A stretch of 64,000 nucleotides of DNA from Chthonomonadaceae bacterium (GTDB lineage: Bacteria > Armatimonadota > Chthonomonadetes > Chthonomonadales > Chthonomonadaceae): the NCBI GenBank assembly GCA_027459665.1, contig DAIDHN010000007.1:21307-85306 (forward strand), written 5' to 3'. How positions within the stretch are numbered: position 1 is the stretch's first letter; each line of letters opens with the position of its first letter. The notes under the pieces were generated by a model. The model saw only the letters and a list, made by a program, of their open reading frames with translations, had not been told where the DNA came from and did not search any database. The position numbers and the translations under genes are program-made. This document shows, one piece after another, positions 10,320 through 19,915 of the stretch.

Positions 10320-12977
10320 ATGTCTTATATGCGCACCATTTCCCTTGCTGCGGTCTGCATGGCCCTCTCTTCTTTTAGTTTCGCCGCACCGGCGCCCCCT
10401 CCCTCTTCGCCGCCTGCTGCAGTTCCACCCCGTTCAGGCACCTACACCCCTGCAGCAGGCACAGCGATACCCTGGCGCATCAATCGTGCCGGCACACTTA
10501 TCTGGAACGATTTGCCCTGGCTGCCTACAGGCGGGTATTTTACTCCCCAATCACTTTTCAACAGCTCGGCACAGGCATGGCAGGCAGATCAGAATGCTCT
10601 CAATACACTGCTCAAAGCCGGCATACGCGACCTGGTGATATGGCCATCCCACGCGCTCACTCTGGCGAGCCAGCAGGCTCTGCAGCGCCTGCTCGACCTG
10701 CTCAACAGCCAGGGCTTTCACTACGGCATTGCGTTTGGGCAGACCCCCCTGCCGCCGCTCTCAGGTTTTCTGGTGCATCCCTCCATCTACCGATTCGATA
10801 ATCCAAATGTCACTGTGGCTCACTGGCAGGTAGACAACTCTGATGCAGCAGCATGGTTCACATTCGACCCCAAAAACAACAGCCGAATACTGCAAGACGG
10901 CATGGCGCAAATGGATGGCAGCACGGCGTCTGCGCCCAACACAGGCAGCCCCGATGTATCGCACCCCATTACGCTGCTGCTGCCTCACGTTGTACTTCCG
11001 CCGGCACAGCATCTCCCCGATGTCTGGAGCGGTTTCGATTCTTACCGTGATGCCCTGCTGCAGCTGTTTGCAAAAATCAAATTCGGGCCGGGGCTGCGCT
11101 TCTTTCTCGACCCGCTCGGCCCCAGCGCCTCGCTCCCTGCCAGTGACGATCTGGTGGTGCCCGACTCGCTCATGTTTCATCTGGAATGGCAGCAGTACCT
11201 GCAGCAGAAATATGGCAGCGGCAGACAGATATCCAGCCACTGGGTGCTTTCAGACACCATTAAAGACATTGGGCTGCTTTCGCGGCTGGTGCCCCTCTGG
11301 AGCCGCGGAAGAGGCATACCCTACCTGTACGACCCATCTACAGGCAAGACCTGGCAGGTACTGGGCGGCACATCTCCGGGCAGCGGCTGGTGGGCAGATT
11401 TTTACACATGGCGCAATAAAACGCTTAGAGCTAGCCTCAACAGCATGGCAAACCTGCTCAAAAAGCGGGTTGCCGATGTTCCTGTAGTATGTACAGAACA
11501 ACCTAACAGCTTTCTACTTACACAGCGACACCCAGACGGATACGATGGCATTGCAGTGCAAACCACTGCCATGCAGCCCTGGCGCACAGCGCGGGTTACA
11601 GGCGCCGCATATGCATCGGCAGCATGGTCTTCGCAGCCGCTCTGGTTCATTGCTTCCCCCATACAGGGTGTGCCCGCAGAGAGCAGCAGCAGCGCATCCA
11701 TAGGCTATCCCAGCCTCTCTGCACTTGACCAGGATATAACCGATATGCGACGCATTGGGCTGAAGGCTTTTTTCTTCGATGGCTTTCAAACCCCTGCCTC
11801 ACAGCTGCAAACTACCCCAGACTGGCTGCAAAAACCAGATCAGCTTGCATGGCTAAATATTGCACACCACGATTTTGATTCAGACAGCCTGGCAGCAACG
11901 CTGCTGCCGCGTGTATTCTATTACCCTGTCAATGCTCCTGGCGGAGCGCAGATCGGCATCACCCCCTCTACCGCAGGTGTTTACTGGCTTCCTTCAGACA
12001 CATCCGGTTCATCACTCAACTTTTGGCCCTCATTCAACGGCTATACAATACAAATGCCAGATGATTCCAGCCGTACCGTGCTTTGGTCGCTTTTTGGCCC
12101 GCGTACAGTGCGATTTGAATTGGCAAAACCGCGCCTGCTTCAGGTATTCACCCCAGGCGGAAACCCGGTACCAGTAAAATACGAGGGCAAAAACGATGTG
12201 CTGGTGCCTTTTGGCACAGAACCCCTGGTGTTTCAAACCAGCGGCCAGACTCTCTTTCCTGTGCAGGCCGCTACCGATGTACAACAGCTGCTTATCCTGC
12301 TGCTTAATGAAAGCAGAGGCAAAAAAATACCAGTAGCAGCTTTTGCAGGCATGCAGGCAGACCAGGATATACGGCTGCTGAAAGAACACGATTACCTCGG
12401 CGTATATGCCGGAGCAATGCACCAGGTAAATTTGCTTGCGCCTCTGCTCAGCCCATACAGGTGGATAGAGGGAGAAGACTCGGTTGGCTCAAACTTTCCC
12501 AATATTGTGCAAAACCCCGCAGCCAGCAACGGAGCCTATCTGCACCTTGATACCATACAGCAGCCGGCGCTTGCCAGCGCCTATGCAGCACGGTATGTGT
12601 TTGATCTGCCGTCGAGCGGTTCATACACCATTTGGGTAGCTGGCACTCCACCCGGCTCCGGAACGTCGCCCTTAGGCTGGTATATCGATCATAACCCGGA
12701 AAACGATCCTTTGCACAGCCAATTGTACAGCGCACGCTACCTTGACAGCTACTTTGCCTGGTATCCACTGGGCACAGTAAATATGAAAGCCGGCCCCCAC
12801 GCTCTCACGCTGCATGTAAGAAAACCCGTAAACGGCAGGTACCGCTTTTCTATAGACGCCATTGCCATTTCCCCTCAGAATACACCCTTTGTGCCAGATG
12901 CAGCGGTACGGCCTCTGCCCCTGGACAACCGGCTTGCAGTTGCTTTTACTACTGCACTGCTCAAGCAAAAACCCTGA
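10320..12977 (+). CDS. large secreted glycoside-hydrolase-like protein with C-terminal carbohydrate-binding-like module
   Basis: The 885-residue protein begins with a signal peptide (TISLAAVCMALSSFSFA) and a Pro-rich linker. Residues ~45-560 look like a (beta/alpha)8 glycosidase fold: LLKAGIRDLVIWPSHALTL, FHYGIAFGQTPLPP, and a late IGLKAFFFDGFQTPAS strand. The nearest style is the GH42/GH5-type putative exported hydrolases, but I cannot place catalytic acids. A beta-rich middle precedes a CBM6/35-like module (about 720-870) containing WIEGEDSVG, YVFDLPSSGSYTIWVAG and IDAIAISPQ. It follows the ASCH gene by 22 bases and ends near a bidirectional terminator. Substrate unknown; a plant polysaccharide is plausible given the xylan genes nearby. 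Confidence 0.65.
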   Translation: MSYMRTISLAAVCMALSSFSFAAPAPPPSSPPAAVPPRSGTYTPAAGTAIPWRINRAGTLIWNDLPWLPTGGYFTPQSLFNSSAQAWQADQNALNTLLKAGIRDLVIWPSHALTLASQQALQRLLDLLNSQGFHYGIAFGQTPLPPLSGFLVHPSIYRFDNPNVTVAHWQVDNSDAAAWFTFDPKNNSRILQDGMAQMDGSTASAPNTGSPDVSHPITLLLPHVVLPPAQHLPDVWSGFDSYRDALLQLFAKIKFGPGLRFFLDPLGPSASLPASDDLVVPDSLMFHLEWQQYLQQKYGSGRQISSHWVLSDTIKDIGLLSRLVPLWSRGRGIPYLYDPSTGKTWQVLGGTSPGSGWWADFYTWRNKTLRASLNSMANLLKKRVADVPVVCTEQPNSFLLTQRHPDGYDGIAVQTTAMQPWRTARVTGAAYASAAWSSQPLWFIASPIQGVPAESSSSASIGYPSLSALDQDITDMRRIGLKAFFFDGFQTPASQLQTTPDWLQKPDQLAWLNIAHHDFDSDSLAATLLPRVFYYPVNAPGGAQIGITPSTAGVYWLPSDTSGSSLNFWPSFNGYTIQMPDDSSRTVLWSLFGPRTVRFELAKPRLLQVFTPGGNPVPVKYEGKNDVLVPFGTEPLVFQTSGQTLFPVQAATDVQQLLILLLNESRGKKIPVAAFAGMQADQDIRLLKEHDYLGVYAGAMHQVNLLAPLLSPYRWIEGEDSVGSNFPNIVQNPAASNGAYLHLDTIQQPALASAYAARYVFDLPSSGSYTIWVAGTPPGSGTSPLGWYIDHNPENDPLHSQLYSARYLDSYFAWYPLGTVNMKAGPHALTLHVRKPVNGRYRFSIDAIAISPQNTPFVPDAAVRPLPLDNRLAVAFTTALLKQKP

Positions 12978-13023
12978 ACCGCCCTGCCCTGCGGCCCAGC
13001 AGGCTGCATTCTTATCTGCAAAA

Positions 13024-13056
13024 AAATCAGCCCGGCACTTAGTGCCGGGCTGATTT
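13024..13056. terminator. bidirectional terminator between convergent genes
   Basis: AAATCAGCCCGGCAC (13024-13038) and GTGCCGGGCTGATTT (13042-13056) form a long stem with a three-base loop. Reading leftward the stem is followed by a run of T, so it ends the respiratory operon as well as the gene ending at 12977. Confidence 0.9.
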
Positions 13057-13070
13057 ACAAACCACTCGTC

Positions 13071-13412
13071 TTACCAGCCGATTGGCAGGTGAACCCACTG
13101 CCTGGTAACATAGTCGCCTAGCGTTAGGAAGAGGGCAAAAAGCCATATAAAACCAACAGATGCCCAAAACCATGTGAGCCTGGAGTTATATTTCACCCCC
13201 ATGAAGATGAGAACTACTGCGGAGGTTTTTATAACCGAAATCAGCACTGCCACCACAATGTTCAGCGCCCCCAGGTCTACCTGTGCTACTGCAAAGGTAA
13301 GCACTAGCATCACCATGAGAAAGACATAGTTCGCCAGGTAGGTAGATACCTTGGGAATATGGTGATTGCCATGGCCTCCATGACCATGATCATCATGCGG
13401 TACAGATGCCAT
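13071..13412 (-). CDS. ctaF: cytochrome c oxidase subunit IV (small CtaF-like subunit)
   Basis: A 113-residue membrane protein, the last gene of the ACIII/oxidase operon. I start at the ATG at 13412, whose A is also the last base of the ctaE stop (TAATG), behind GGGAGG. The N-terminus is His-rich (HDDHGHGGHGNHH). Three hydrophobic segments follow: YVFLMVMLVLTFAVAQV, VVAVLISVIKTSAVVLIFMG and FWASVGFIWLFALFLTLGDY. This matches the prokaryotic subunit IV/CyoD-like family. The His-rich head is probably variable and could loosely bind metal. Subunit IV stabilises the heme-copper core rather than taking part in catalysis. Confidence 0.85.
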   Translation of the reverse strand: MASVPHDDHGHGGHGNHHIPKVSTYLANYVFLMVMLVLTFAVAQVDLGALNIVVAVLISVIKTSAVVLIFMGVKYNSRLTWFWASVGFIWLFALFLTLGDYVTRQWVHLPIGW

Positions 13413-14173
13413 TATTGCCTCCCTATGAGGTAGACCAGCGGATAGAGAAATATCCACACAATGTCTACAAAGTGCCAGTACAGCCCCGCCAATTCCAGCG
13501 TCATGTAATCATCTACCGACGGATGCTTGTACCTGATAAGAAACCAGATAGAACCCAGCACCAGTATCCCAATGATTACATGCAAACCATGTAGCCCTGT
13601 CATCACAAAGTAGAGACTGAAGAAGAGCTGCCTCTTGTGCAGTTCGAGCTGCTGGGGGTGGTACCCCGCCGGAAAGTCTCTTGAGCTGATGTTGGGCTGC
13701 CCCGAAGCTACCTGCGAGTTGGCGCTCAGGTCTCCGCCAGGCGGCTGGGTTGCTACAAAGTGAAAATTGGGGCCAGGGAAGTGATGCTCTCGAAACTCTG
13801 CAGAATACTCTACATATTTCACCCCTAAAAACCCGAATGCACAAAGTATTGTAAGCCCCAGCCAAAACTGCGTTGCGCTGTTTTGCCCCAGCATTTTTGC
13901 GCGCACCCCCATGGCCACAAAGAAGCTGCTGGTAAGCAGAATAAAGGTGTTGAGCAGTCCCAGCCATTTGTTGAGAGCCAGATGAGCCTCAAAAAATGAG
14001 TTGGGATATACGCTGCGGTATACCGTAAGCGCAAGGAAGAGCGCACCGAAGAACATGATTTCTGTTACCAGAAACGTCCACATGCCAACAATATAGCACT
14101 CATTCTGCTGATCTATGTCCTCAAACTGGTGTGCCAGTCTCTGAGGCGCTACTTCCAGCTGTGCACTGCTCAT
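13412..14173 (-). CDS. ctaE: cytochrome c oxidase subunit III
   Basis: A 253-residue integral membrane subunit with about six to seven segments (for example [20 protein letters not shown] and [20 protein letters not shown]). A ~40-residue loop near the middle contains the stretch FHVVATQ-like [13 protein letters not shown]. The C-terminal [17 protein letters not shown] is the usual subunit III ending. It shares ATGA with the ctaD stop and TAATG with ctaF, so translation is coupled. The family is structural and helps maintain proton uptake and stability of subunit I. Confidence 0.93.
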   Translation of the reverse strand: MSSAQLEVAPQRLAHQFEDIDQQNECYIVGMWTFLVTEIMFFGALFLALTVYRSVYPNSFFEAHLALNKWLGLLNTFILLTSSFFVAMGVRAKMLGQNSATQFWLGLTILCAFGFLGVKYVEYSAEFREHHFPGPNFHFVATQPPGGDLSANSQVASGQPNISSRDFPAGYHPQQLELHKRQLFFSLYFVMTGLHGLHVIIGILVLGSIWFLIRYKHPSVDDYMTLELAGLYWHFVDIVWIFLYPLVYLIGRQ

Positions 14174-15924
14174 AAACTCTCCTCGGTAGAGGAATGATCC
14201 TCAAGGGTTTTCTGGTCTGGCTGTTCTGTATTCAAAGGAGATACCGGTCTGTCTACTTGAGAGTCAGAGTAGTCTCCAGCCAATTCTCTCGCATATATCT
14301 CTTCGTAAGCATAGGCTTCTTCAGTTACTATGGGCACGCTATCAAAGTTGTGCGAGGGCGGCGGAGAGGGTATTGCCCACTCCAGGCCTTTTGCTCCCCA
14401 TGGGTTTGGCCCGGCCAGCTCTCCGTATTTGAGCGACCACATCCAGTAAAAGAACGGAATGGCAAACCCAACAGCAAGCACGCTGGCTCCTGCCGAAGAG
14501 AGAATGTTCCACATTTGATACTCGGGCGGGTAGAAGTGGTACCGTCGCGGCATACCCAGGAAGCCAAGAATAAACTGGGGGAAGAAAGTGAGGTTGAACC
14601 CCACGAACATGATGATGCAGGCGAGTTTTGCCCAGCCTTCAGGGTACATGCGACCGGTAATTTTTGGCCACCAGAAATGCATGCCAGCCATGTAGCCGAA
14701 AATAGCGCCGCCTACCATAACATAGTGAAAGTGAGCCACCACAAAGTAGGTCATGTTGAGGTGCACATCTACCGCCAGCGAAGCAAGGTACAGGCCGGTT
14801 AGCCCGCCAATGGTAAAGAGAAAAATAAAGCCGATGGCATATAGCAGCGGCGCTGAAAGCCATACGTTTCCCTTGTACATGGTAGCCGACCAGTTGAACA
14901 CCTTGATGGCGGAGGGCACTGCGATGAGGAAGGTAATAATAGAGAATACCATGCCTCCATACATCGATTCGCCGGTAACAAACATATGGTGTCCCCACAC
15001 AAAGAAGCCAAGCAGTGCAATGGCCATGCTAGAAAACGCCACAAATTCGTAGCCGAATACTCTTTTTCGCGAGAAGCAGGTAATCACTTCGCTGATTACA
15101 CCCATAGAGGGCAAAATCATAATGTATACTGCCGGGTGCGAGTAGAACCAGAACAGGTGTTCAAACAGAATGGGATCGCCGCCGCAGGCTGGGTTAAAAA
15201 TACAGACCCCAAACACGCGTTCAAGCACTACCAGCAGCAGGGTGATGGCAACAACCGGCGTGCCAAGCACCATTACAATGCTGGTAGCATACATGGCCCA
15301 CACAAACAGCGGCATTCGAAACCAGGTCATCCCTGGGGCACGCATTTTATGTACCGTTACAAGAAAATTGATTCCGGTAAAAATAGAAGCAAACCCTGCA
15401 AAGAAAACCCCCACAATTACTGCAACTACATCGGTATTGCTGTATACCGAGCTGTACGGAACATAGAAGGTCCATCCGGTATCTATGCCTCCGGTTGCAA
15501 TTGCACCTAGTGTAATTAGCGCCCCTATAATGTAAATGTACCAGCTGAGCAGGTTGAGGCGCGGAAAGGCGAGGTCGCGGGCGCCTATCATGATAGGAAG
15601 CAGAAAGTTTCCCAGTGTTGCCGGTATAGATGGCACCAGAAAGAAGAAGACCATAATGATGCCATGTGCCGAGAAGAGTTTGTTGTATGCCTCTGAAGAG
15701 AAAAAAGTATCATGCGGGCGCACCAGTGCGACTCGAATGCCCGCCGCTGCCAATCCACCCAGAAAAAACATAATCGAGATGGAAAGGCCGTACAGCACTG
15801 CAATGCGCTTGTGGTCTTTGGTAAGTAGCCAGGAAGCAACAGTATGCTTGATATTCAGATAATTCTCTCTGGCCTGTTCATTAGGAGTACCCAAAGCTCC
15901 TGGCTGAAGAGGTATGCTGCTCAT
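14170..15924 (-). CDS. ctaD: cytochrome c oxidase subunit I
   Basis: The 584-residue catalytic heme-copper subunit reduces O2 to water and pumps protons. Twelve membrane segments are expected. Visible ligands include the heme a His in [16 protein letters not shown], the CuB His and cross-linked Tyr in [12 protein letters not shown], the His pair in [10 protein letters not shown] and the heme His pair in [12 protein letters not shown]. The HPxVY pattern marks an A-type oxidase. A long N-terminal segment precedes helix I, and the C-terminal ~60 residues are hydrophilic and acidic ([17 protein letters not shown]). It overlaps ctaC and ctaE by four bases each (ATGA). Confidence 0.98.
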   Translation of the reverse strand: MSSIPLQPGALGTPNEQARENYLNIKHTVASWLLTKDHKRIAVLYGLSISIMFFLGGLAAAGIRVALVRPHDTFFSSEAYNKLFSAHGIIMVFFFLVPSIPATLGNFLLPIMIGARDLAFPRLNLLSWYIYIIGALITLGAIATGGIDTGWTFYVPYSSVYSNTDVVAVIVGVFFAGFASIFTGINFLVTVHKMRAPGMTWFRMPLFVWAMYATSIVMVLGTPVVAITLLLVVLERVFGVCIFNPACGGDPILFEHLFWFYSHPAVYIMILPSMGVISEVITCFSRKRVFGYEFVAFSSMAIALLGFFVWGHHMFVTGESMYGGMVFSIITFLIAVPSAIKVFNWSATMYKGNVWLSAPLLYAIGFIFLFTIGGLTGLYLASLAVDVHLNMTYFVVAHFHYVMVGGAIFGYMAGMHFWWPKITGRMYPEGWAKLACIIMFVGFNLTFFPQFILGFLGMPRRYHFYPPEYQMWNILSSAGASVLAVGFAIPFFYWMWSLKYGELAGPNPWGAKGLEWAIPSPPPSHNFDSVPIVTEEAYAYEEIYARELAGDYSDSQVDRPVSPLNTEQPDQKTLEDHSSTEESL

Positions 15925-17030
15925 TGTAATTTTCCTTCACTTTTATGTAAAGTAGACTGCACGGTATCTGTATGTGCAAGCAGTGCCACGTGAGTATTGC
16001 CTGCATGATGCGCAGCGAGATGATGAGAGGTTTTTGGGGCAGCCCCCTGTTTGCCCGTATGCGAAAAACTGTTGTTGGGGCTGAGCGACTTGATATATGC
16101 TATGAGATCGAGCATTTCCTCTTCCGACATCTCACCTGCTGCATTGCCTACCGGATACCCTTCCATGGTGGGAGGCCAGCCGGAAATACGCTGCTTCTGC
16201 GGGAAGACAATAGCAGTTCGCAGGAAATTGGTGTCTACATGCGCAACTCCGCCTCCCTGCAGTTGTACCTGTGTTCCATACAGGCCCACCAGTGAGGGGC
16301 CATGCACATTGTCCTTGTCAGCGTGGCAGTTTGAGCAGCCATACTTCTGAAATACCCCCTGCCCTATCTCCACCGGGGTTTCGTGCTGCTGAGTTTCTGT
16401 AGAGCCTCCGGTAGTACGCCATTTGGCATAATCCTGCGGGGTCATTACATACACATAGCCGCCCATTTCAGAGTGATTGGTTCCACAGTATTCACTGCAA
16501 AACAGATAGTATTTGCCTACTCGCGTTGGGGTGAACCATACCGTATTGTAGCGCCCTGGCAGGCAGTCGCGTTTCACACGAAAGGCGGGCACATAAAACC
16601 CATGTATCACATCCTGAGAAATCATGGTGACTTTTACTGGCTTGCCTACTTCCAGATGCAGCTGATTGTTCTCTCGAATTCCGCTGCGCGTATGCTGAAA
16701 GTGCCACATCCATCTTTTGCCTATCAAAAAGATGTTGTTGCACCCGTGCGGAGGAGAATATACCTCGGCGTAAGGCTTGCATGACCAGGCATAGATAAAC
16801 AATCCCAAAATCATGGGAATGATAGACCAGGTAAGCTCAAGATAGAGATTGCCTGTAGATGGATTGCTCCGGTTGACTTTGGCACCCCTGCGAAACCTTA
16901 CAATGCAGAAAAGCATGATAAAGGTAACCAGCAGAGTAAAAACAATGGTCAGTATCACCATCGTCCAGAAAATGGGATCCATTTGCTGCGCGTAGGTCGA
17001 TGCCTGCTCAGGGATCACTGGAAGGTTCAT
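15921..17030 (-). CDS. ctaC: cytochrome c oxidase subunit II fused to cytochrome c (caa3 type)
   Basis: 369 residues. Two membrane segments (about 22-45 and 68-84) precede a periplasmic cupredoxin domain with a full CuA site: His143, Cys178, Glu180, Cys182, His186 and Met189 ([12 protein letters not shown]). A fused class I cytochrome c domain follows with CSNCH at 232-236 and a late Met in a [16 protein letters not shown] context. The fusion defines a caa3-type oxidase, which accepts electrons directly through its own heme c, here probably from ACIII. The C-terminal 50 residues after the heme domain are His/Ala-rich and extra to the family core. The start at 17030 has GGGAG upstream. Confidence 0.97.
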   Translation of the reverse strand: MNLPVIPEQASTYAQQMDPIFWTMVILTIVFTLLVTFIMLFCIVRFRRGAKVNRSNPSTGNLYLELTWSIIPMILGLFIYAWSCKPYAEVYSPPHGCNNIFLIGKRWMWHFQHTRSGIRENNQLHLEVGKPVKVTMISQDVIHGFYVPAFRVKRDCLPGRYNTVWFTPTRVGKYYLFCSEYCGTNHSEMGGYVYVMTPQDYAKWRTTGGSTETQQHETPVEIGQGVFQKYGCSNCHADKDNVHGPSLVGLYGTQVQLQGGGVAHVDTNFLRTAIVFPQKQRISGWPPTMEGYPVGNAAGEMSEEEMLDLIAYIKSLSPNNSFSHTGKQGAAPKTSHHLAAHHAGNTHVALLAHTDTVQSTLHKSEGKLQ

Positions 17031-17048
17031 AAATACTTGGCTCCCGGT

Positions 17049-17942
17049 TTATACCGTGAATGAAGTGTCATTGGGAATACCAGCTCCTGGCGCTGGCAAT
17101 TTGGGCTGCTTCTTCTCCCAATAGAGCATTGCGCCAATGGCCAGCACAAGAATAGCTACGGTGCTGCAGCCAGAAATTACAATCACGCGCTGAATCACCA
17201 GACCATAATGCCCTTTGGTAGGGTTCCAGGTACAGCAGTACGCTATTACCTGGTCGATCACTGTGCCGATCTGGTTTTGCGACGCTTTTGTGAGTGCAAT
17301 TTTCAAATCGTTCGGGTCGTAGTCCGACCCATAGATGTAGCGAAATATCTTACCCTGCGGCGTCATTATAACAACCCCAAGCGGGTGGTTGAACTGCTGG
17401 TGCCTGAGGTCTTGCACCCAGTGGTCGCCTATTGCTTCCCCCAGCGCTGTTATGTTGTTCTCCTGCCCCGTCATAAAGTGCCAGCCTGCACTGCCTGCTG
17501 CCTGATTTTTCATCAGGCCAACATATTCTTTTTTGTTGGTTGCAGCAAGCGCACTGTTTTCATAGGGGTTGATAGAGATGGTAAGCATCTGAAAATCTTT
17601 GCCGGGCTGATAGCTCAAATGATTGAATGCAGCGGCTATGCCTCTCATTTCCAGCAGGCAGCCCCCGGTACACTTATAGAATGGCATCATAAGAATAACA
17701 GGATGTTTGCCATCAAAAAAAGATTTGAGCGGTACTGTTTGCCCATCTGATCTTGTGAAAGTGAGATTGAGGGGCAGCTGATGATTCACCAGCTGATCAA
17801 AATGTACGTCTGCGGCAGGCGTCAGAAAACTGCCCGTGTTGGTATTTCCCTGCGCATAAGCAAACGGCGCAGCAACCAGCAGTACTGCTGCTGCAATTAT
17901 TTTTCCTAATCCTTTTTGTTTACCTGAAATGATGTTTCTCAT
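17049..17942 (-). CDS. SCO1/SenC-family copper chaperone for the CuA site
   Basis: I start at the ATG at 17942 (297 residues); an upstream extension to 18014 would overlap the previous gene by 50 bases with no signal. It has a signal peptide or N-anchor (KIIAAAVLLVAAPFAYA), a thioredoxin-like fold with the SCO copper motif CTGGC (Cys91, Cys95) and a downstream NHPLGVVIMTPQGK that supplies the third-ligand region. A second membrane segment lies near the C-terminus (VISGCSTVAILVLAIGAMLYW), an arrangement seen in other SCO proteins linked to ACIII clusters. It lies 18 bases before ctaC, whose CuA centre is its likely target. Confidence 0.9.
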   Translation of the reverse strand: MRNIISGKQKGLGKIIAAAVLLVAAPFAYAQGNTNTGSFLTPAADVHFDQLVNHQLPLNLTFTRSDGQTVPLKSFFDGKHPVILMMPFYKCTGGCLLEMRGIAAAFNHLSYQPGKDFQMLTISINPYENSALAATNKKEYVGLMKNQAAGSAGWHFMTGQENNITALGEAIGDHWVQDLRHQQFNHPLGVVIMTPQGKIFRYIYGSDYDPNDLKIALTKASQNQIGTVIDQVIAYCCTWNPTKGHYGLVIQRVIVISGCSTVAILVLAIGAMLYWEKKQPKLPAPGAGIPNDTSFTV

Positions 17943-17964
17943 AGTACAGCTTTCCGGGGAAGTT

Positions 17965-18699
17965 TTAATGTTTCCCCATTCCTCCGGCAGGAGGAGCAGA
18001 AGGCATGGCCCCATGCTGCATGCCAGCGGGACCAGATGCGGGCATTTTTGGCATAGCCCCGTGCTGCATGCCGGCGGGACCAGATGCGGGCATTTTTGGC
18101 ATAGAGCCGGGCTGCATGCCGGCAGGAGGAGCAGAAGCGGGCATTCTCATCATGGGGCGCTGTGAAGGTACAGGCGCTGCCTGAGATGCTGTTACGCTGA
18201 CTTTGGGCAGCGGCTTTTCAGAGGCAAAGCCAAACTCGTTTTCCTGGGCTGTAGCCTGCCCGCTTGTAAATGCAGGCTCATTCGGGCTGTTTTTATCTGG
18301 CGTAACAGGGTTGGGACGCGTGGGCAGCCCCTGCTGTTCTACCAGCAGCATTGCCTGCTTGATCGGAATGTGCAGGTGCCCTTTCGGCCCTACATAATAT
18401 GATGTTTCTTCTTTTCTATCTTGCGCCCGCAACTGCCTTATATCTACACGCGGGTTTGCCTGCAGCACCGGAGGAGCAGGCAGCGTTCGCACGGTTGGCA
18501 GCGGATATGCGCTCAGGTTTTTGCCATTGTAGGGCGAAGCAAACAGGCGAAATATCCCCAGAGCACTTACCGAGGCAACCGCCACAAAAACCACAATTCC
18601 AAACAGCCAGGGCAGCATCTTTACAGGGTCTAAATCACGCTGTTCAAAGCCTCTGCTCGGGTCCAGGCCAGGGTCGGGGCCAGTAGGCTTAGTGTGCAT
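17965..18699 (-). CDS. ACIII/caa3-associated membrane protein with repeat tail, function unknown
   Basis: The 244-residue protein has one membrane segment (PWLFGIVVFVAVASVSALGI, about 30-50) and a short conserved outer region: ANPRVDIRQLRAQDRKEETS, then GPKGHLHIPIKQAMLLVEQQ. I recall a similar single-pass protein with a VDL..LRA and HIPI..AM pattern in ACIII/oxidase clusters of other phyla; it has no assigned role. The last 80 residues are low complexity and contain two near-identical 16-residue units (MPKMPASGPAGMQHGA). The start overlaps the actF stop by 11 bases, and the end lies just before the SCO gene, so it is surely in the operon. A scaffold or assembly role is only a guess. Confidence 0.8.
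   Translation of the reverse strand: MHTKPTGPDPGLDPSRGFEQRDLDPVKMLPWLFGIVVFVAVASVSALGIFRLFASPYNGKNLSAYPLPTVRTLPAPPVLQANPRVDIRQLRAQDRKEETSYYVGPKGHLHIPIKQAMLLVEQQGLPTRPNPVTPDKNSPNEPAFTSGQATAQENEFGFASEKPLPKVSVTASQAAPVPSQRPMMRMPASAPPAGMQPGSMPKMPASGPAGMQHGAMPKMPASGPAGMQHGAMPSAPPAGGMGKH
17998..18140 (-). repeat. 48-bp in-frame tandem repeat encoding MPKMPASGPAGMQHGA
   Basis: Two almost identical 48-base units plus diverged flanking copies encode the Met/Pro/Gly-rich tail of the 244-residue protein. The near identity of the DNA suggests recent duplication by slippage. Confidence 0.8.
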
Positions 18700-19915
18700 G
18701 TTCCATCACCTCCAGAATCTGCGGATCAAGATTAGGAATAAGAGACGCCCGCTTTATGTTTCTAACAAACAGAGCCATCCAGATGCCCCCCATAAACAGC
18801 AGGGCGCCCAGATACCCCATTCCCCCCTGAAACTGCACAACGAATCCGCTGTCTGAACCGTGCCAGCTGTGAAACATTGGGATAACCTCCCAGGCTACTT
18901 CGAGAATGCGTGTAAAAAAGATAAGCAGGGCCGTATTGCGCAGCATGCGTGCATATCTTTTTAGGCGTGAAGAGAGCAGCAGCAGAAAGGGCAGAAAAAA
19001 CTGGCAGATAATCAGGGTGCTGGTAAACCATGCCAGGGTGCGCACATTGCGCTGCACGTAGAAAGTGACCTCAAGCGGCAGGTTGCCCGACCAGTAAATC
19101 ATATACTGCGATATAGAAAAGTATGCCCATACCATGGTCATCATGAGCATCAGGTTGCCCCAGTCTTTGGTAGCTTTGGGGTTTGCCATCTGCGCATACT
19201 CGCCTTCACCAGCCAGTTTCATGGTAGTTGCCAGCGCTACAGCAAACGACATTCCGCAGAGCGCCGCGCCGATCAGAAAGTGAAAACCGAATATAGTAGA
19301 GTACCAGTGCGGGTCAAGCGACATAATCCAGTCGGTGGCAGCAGAGGTAACCGCAAACACCATCAACAAAAAGCAGGGTGCTGCAATGCTGGCCCGCATG
19401 GTAGCAATCTGCTTGGCAGTCTGCACATTCTTTTCCAGGTCCTGCTTGAGGGCAAGGCTTCGAATAATGTATGCGATGCCTGTAAGCACCACGAAAAACA
19501 CGATATTGCGTATCGTGAAGAAAAGTGGATTGAACCAGACAGCGCGGCTCTGCAGAATGGGGTCGGATGCTACTGTAGAAGGATGCGCCCAGGGGAAAAG
19601 ATGCCGCGTGAATGCTGCATAGACAATGGGAAGCACGCAGAGCGCCATAAAAGCAAGGTTCAGCGCTCCCGCTTCAAAAATGCGCAAAATGGGTCTGCAC
19701 CATTCAGCGCGCACCATATTGCTCAACAGCATCAGACCAAAGCAGCCTATGGTGAGGCACATCAAATAGTCGAAGGCAAATGTCCAGGCATGGTAAAAGT
19801 TTTGCACCGAATGCAGAGAATCAAAGATGAGCAGGATCAGTCCCAGCACAGAAGCCGGCACAGCCATAACTCCAAGGCGCTGTAGTGTGGCCGGGAAACG
19901 CTGGTTATTGTCCAT
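18689..19915 (-). CDS. actF: Alternative Complex III subunit F (NrfD-like quinol-site subunit)
   Basis: I start at the ATG at 19915 (408 residues); the upstream in-frame stretch is low-quality sequence inside actE. About ten membrane helices of the NrfD/polysulfide-reductase type are visible, for example VMAVPASVLGLILLIFDSLH, IRNIVFFVVLTGIAYIIRSL, APCFLLMVFAVTSAATDWIM and IWMALFVRNIKRASLIPN. With ActC it forms the two integral quinol-interacting subunits of ACIII, which replaces the bc1 complex. It overlaps actE by 11 bases. The order A-B-C-D-E-F upstream and caa3 downstream secures the call. Confidence 0.92.
   Translation of the reverse strand: MDNNQRFPATLQRLGVMAVPASVLGLILLIFDSLHSVQNFYHAWTFAFDYLMCLTIGCFGLMLLSNMVRAEWCRPILRIFEAGALNLAFMALCVLPIVYAAFTRHLFPWAHPSTVASDPILQSRAVWFNPLFFTIRNIVFFVVLTGIAYIIRSLALKQDLEKNVQTAKQIATMRASIAAPCFLLMVFAVTSAATDWIMSLDPHWYSTIFGFHFLIGAALCGMSFAVALATTMKLAGEGEYAQMANPKATKDWGNLMLMMTMVWAYFSISQYMIYWSGNLPLEVTFYVQRNVRTLAWFTSTLIICQFFLPFLLLLSSRLKRYARMLRNTALLIFFTRILEVAWEVIPMFHSWHGSDSGFVVQFQGGMGYLGALLFMGGIWMALFVRNIKRASLIPNLDPQILEVMEHAH

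Noticed and set aside
18000..18140. CRISPR-like or mobile-element repeat
   Set aside because: The repeat is in frame within a coding sequence and has no spacers; it is a protein repeat.
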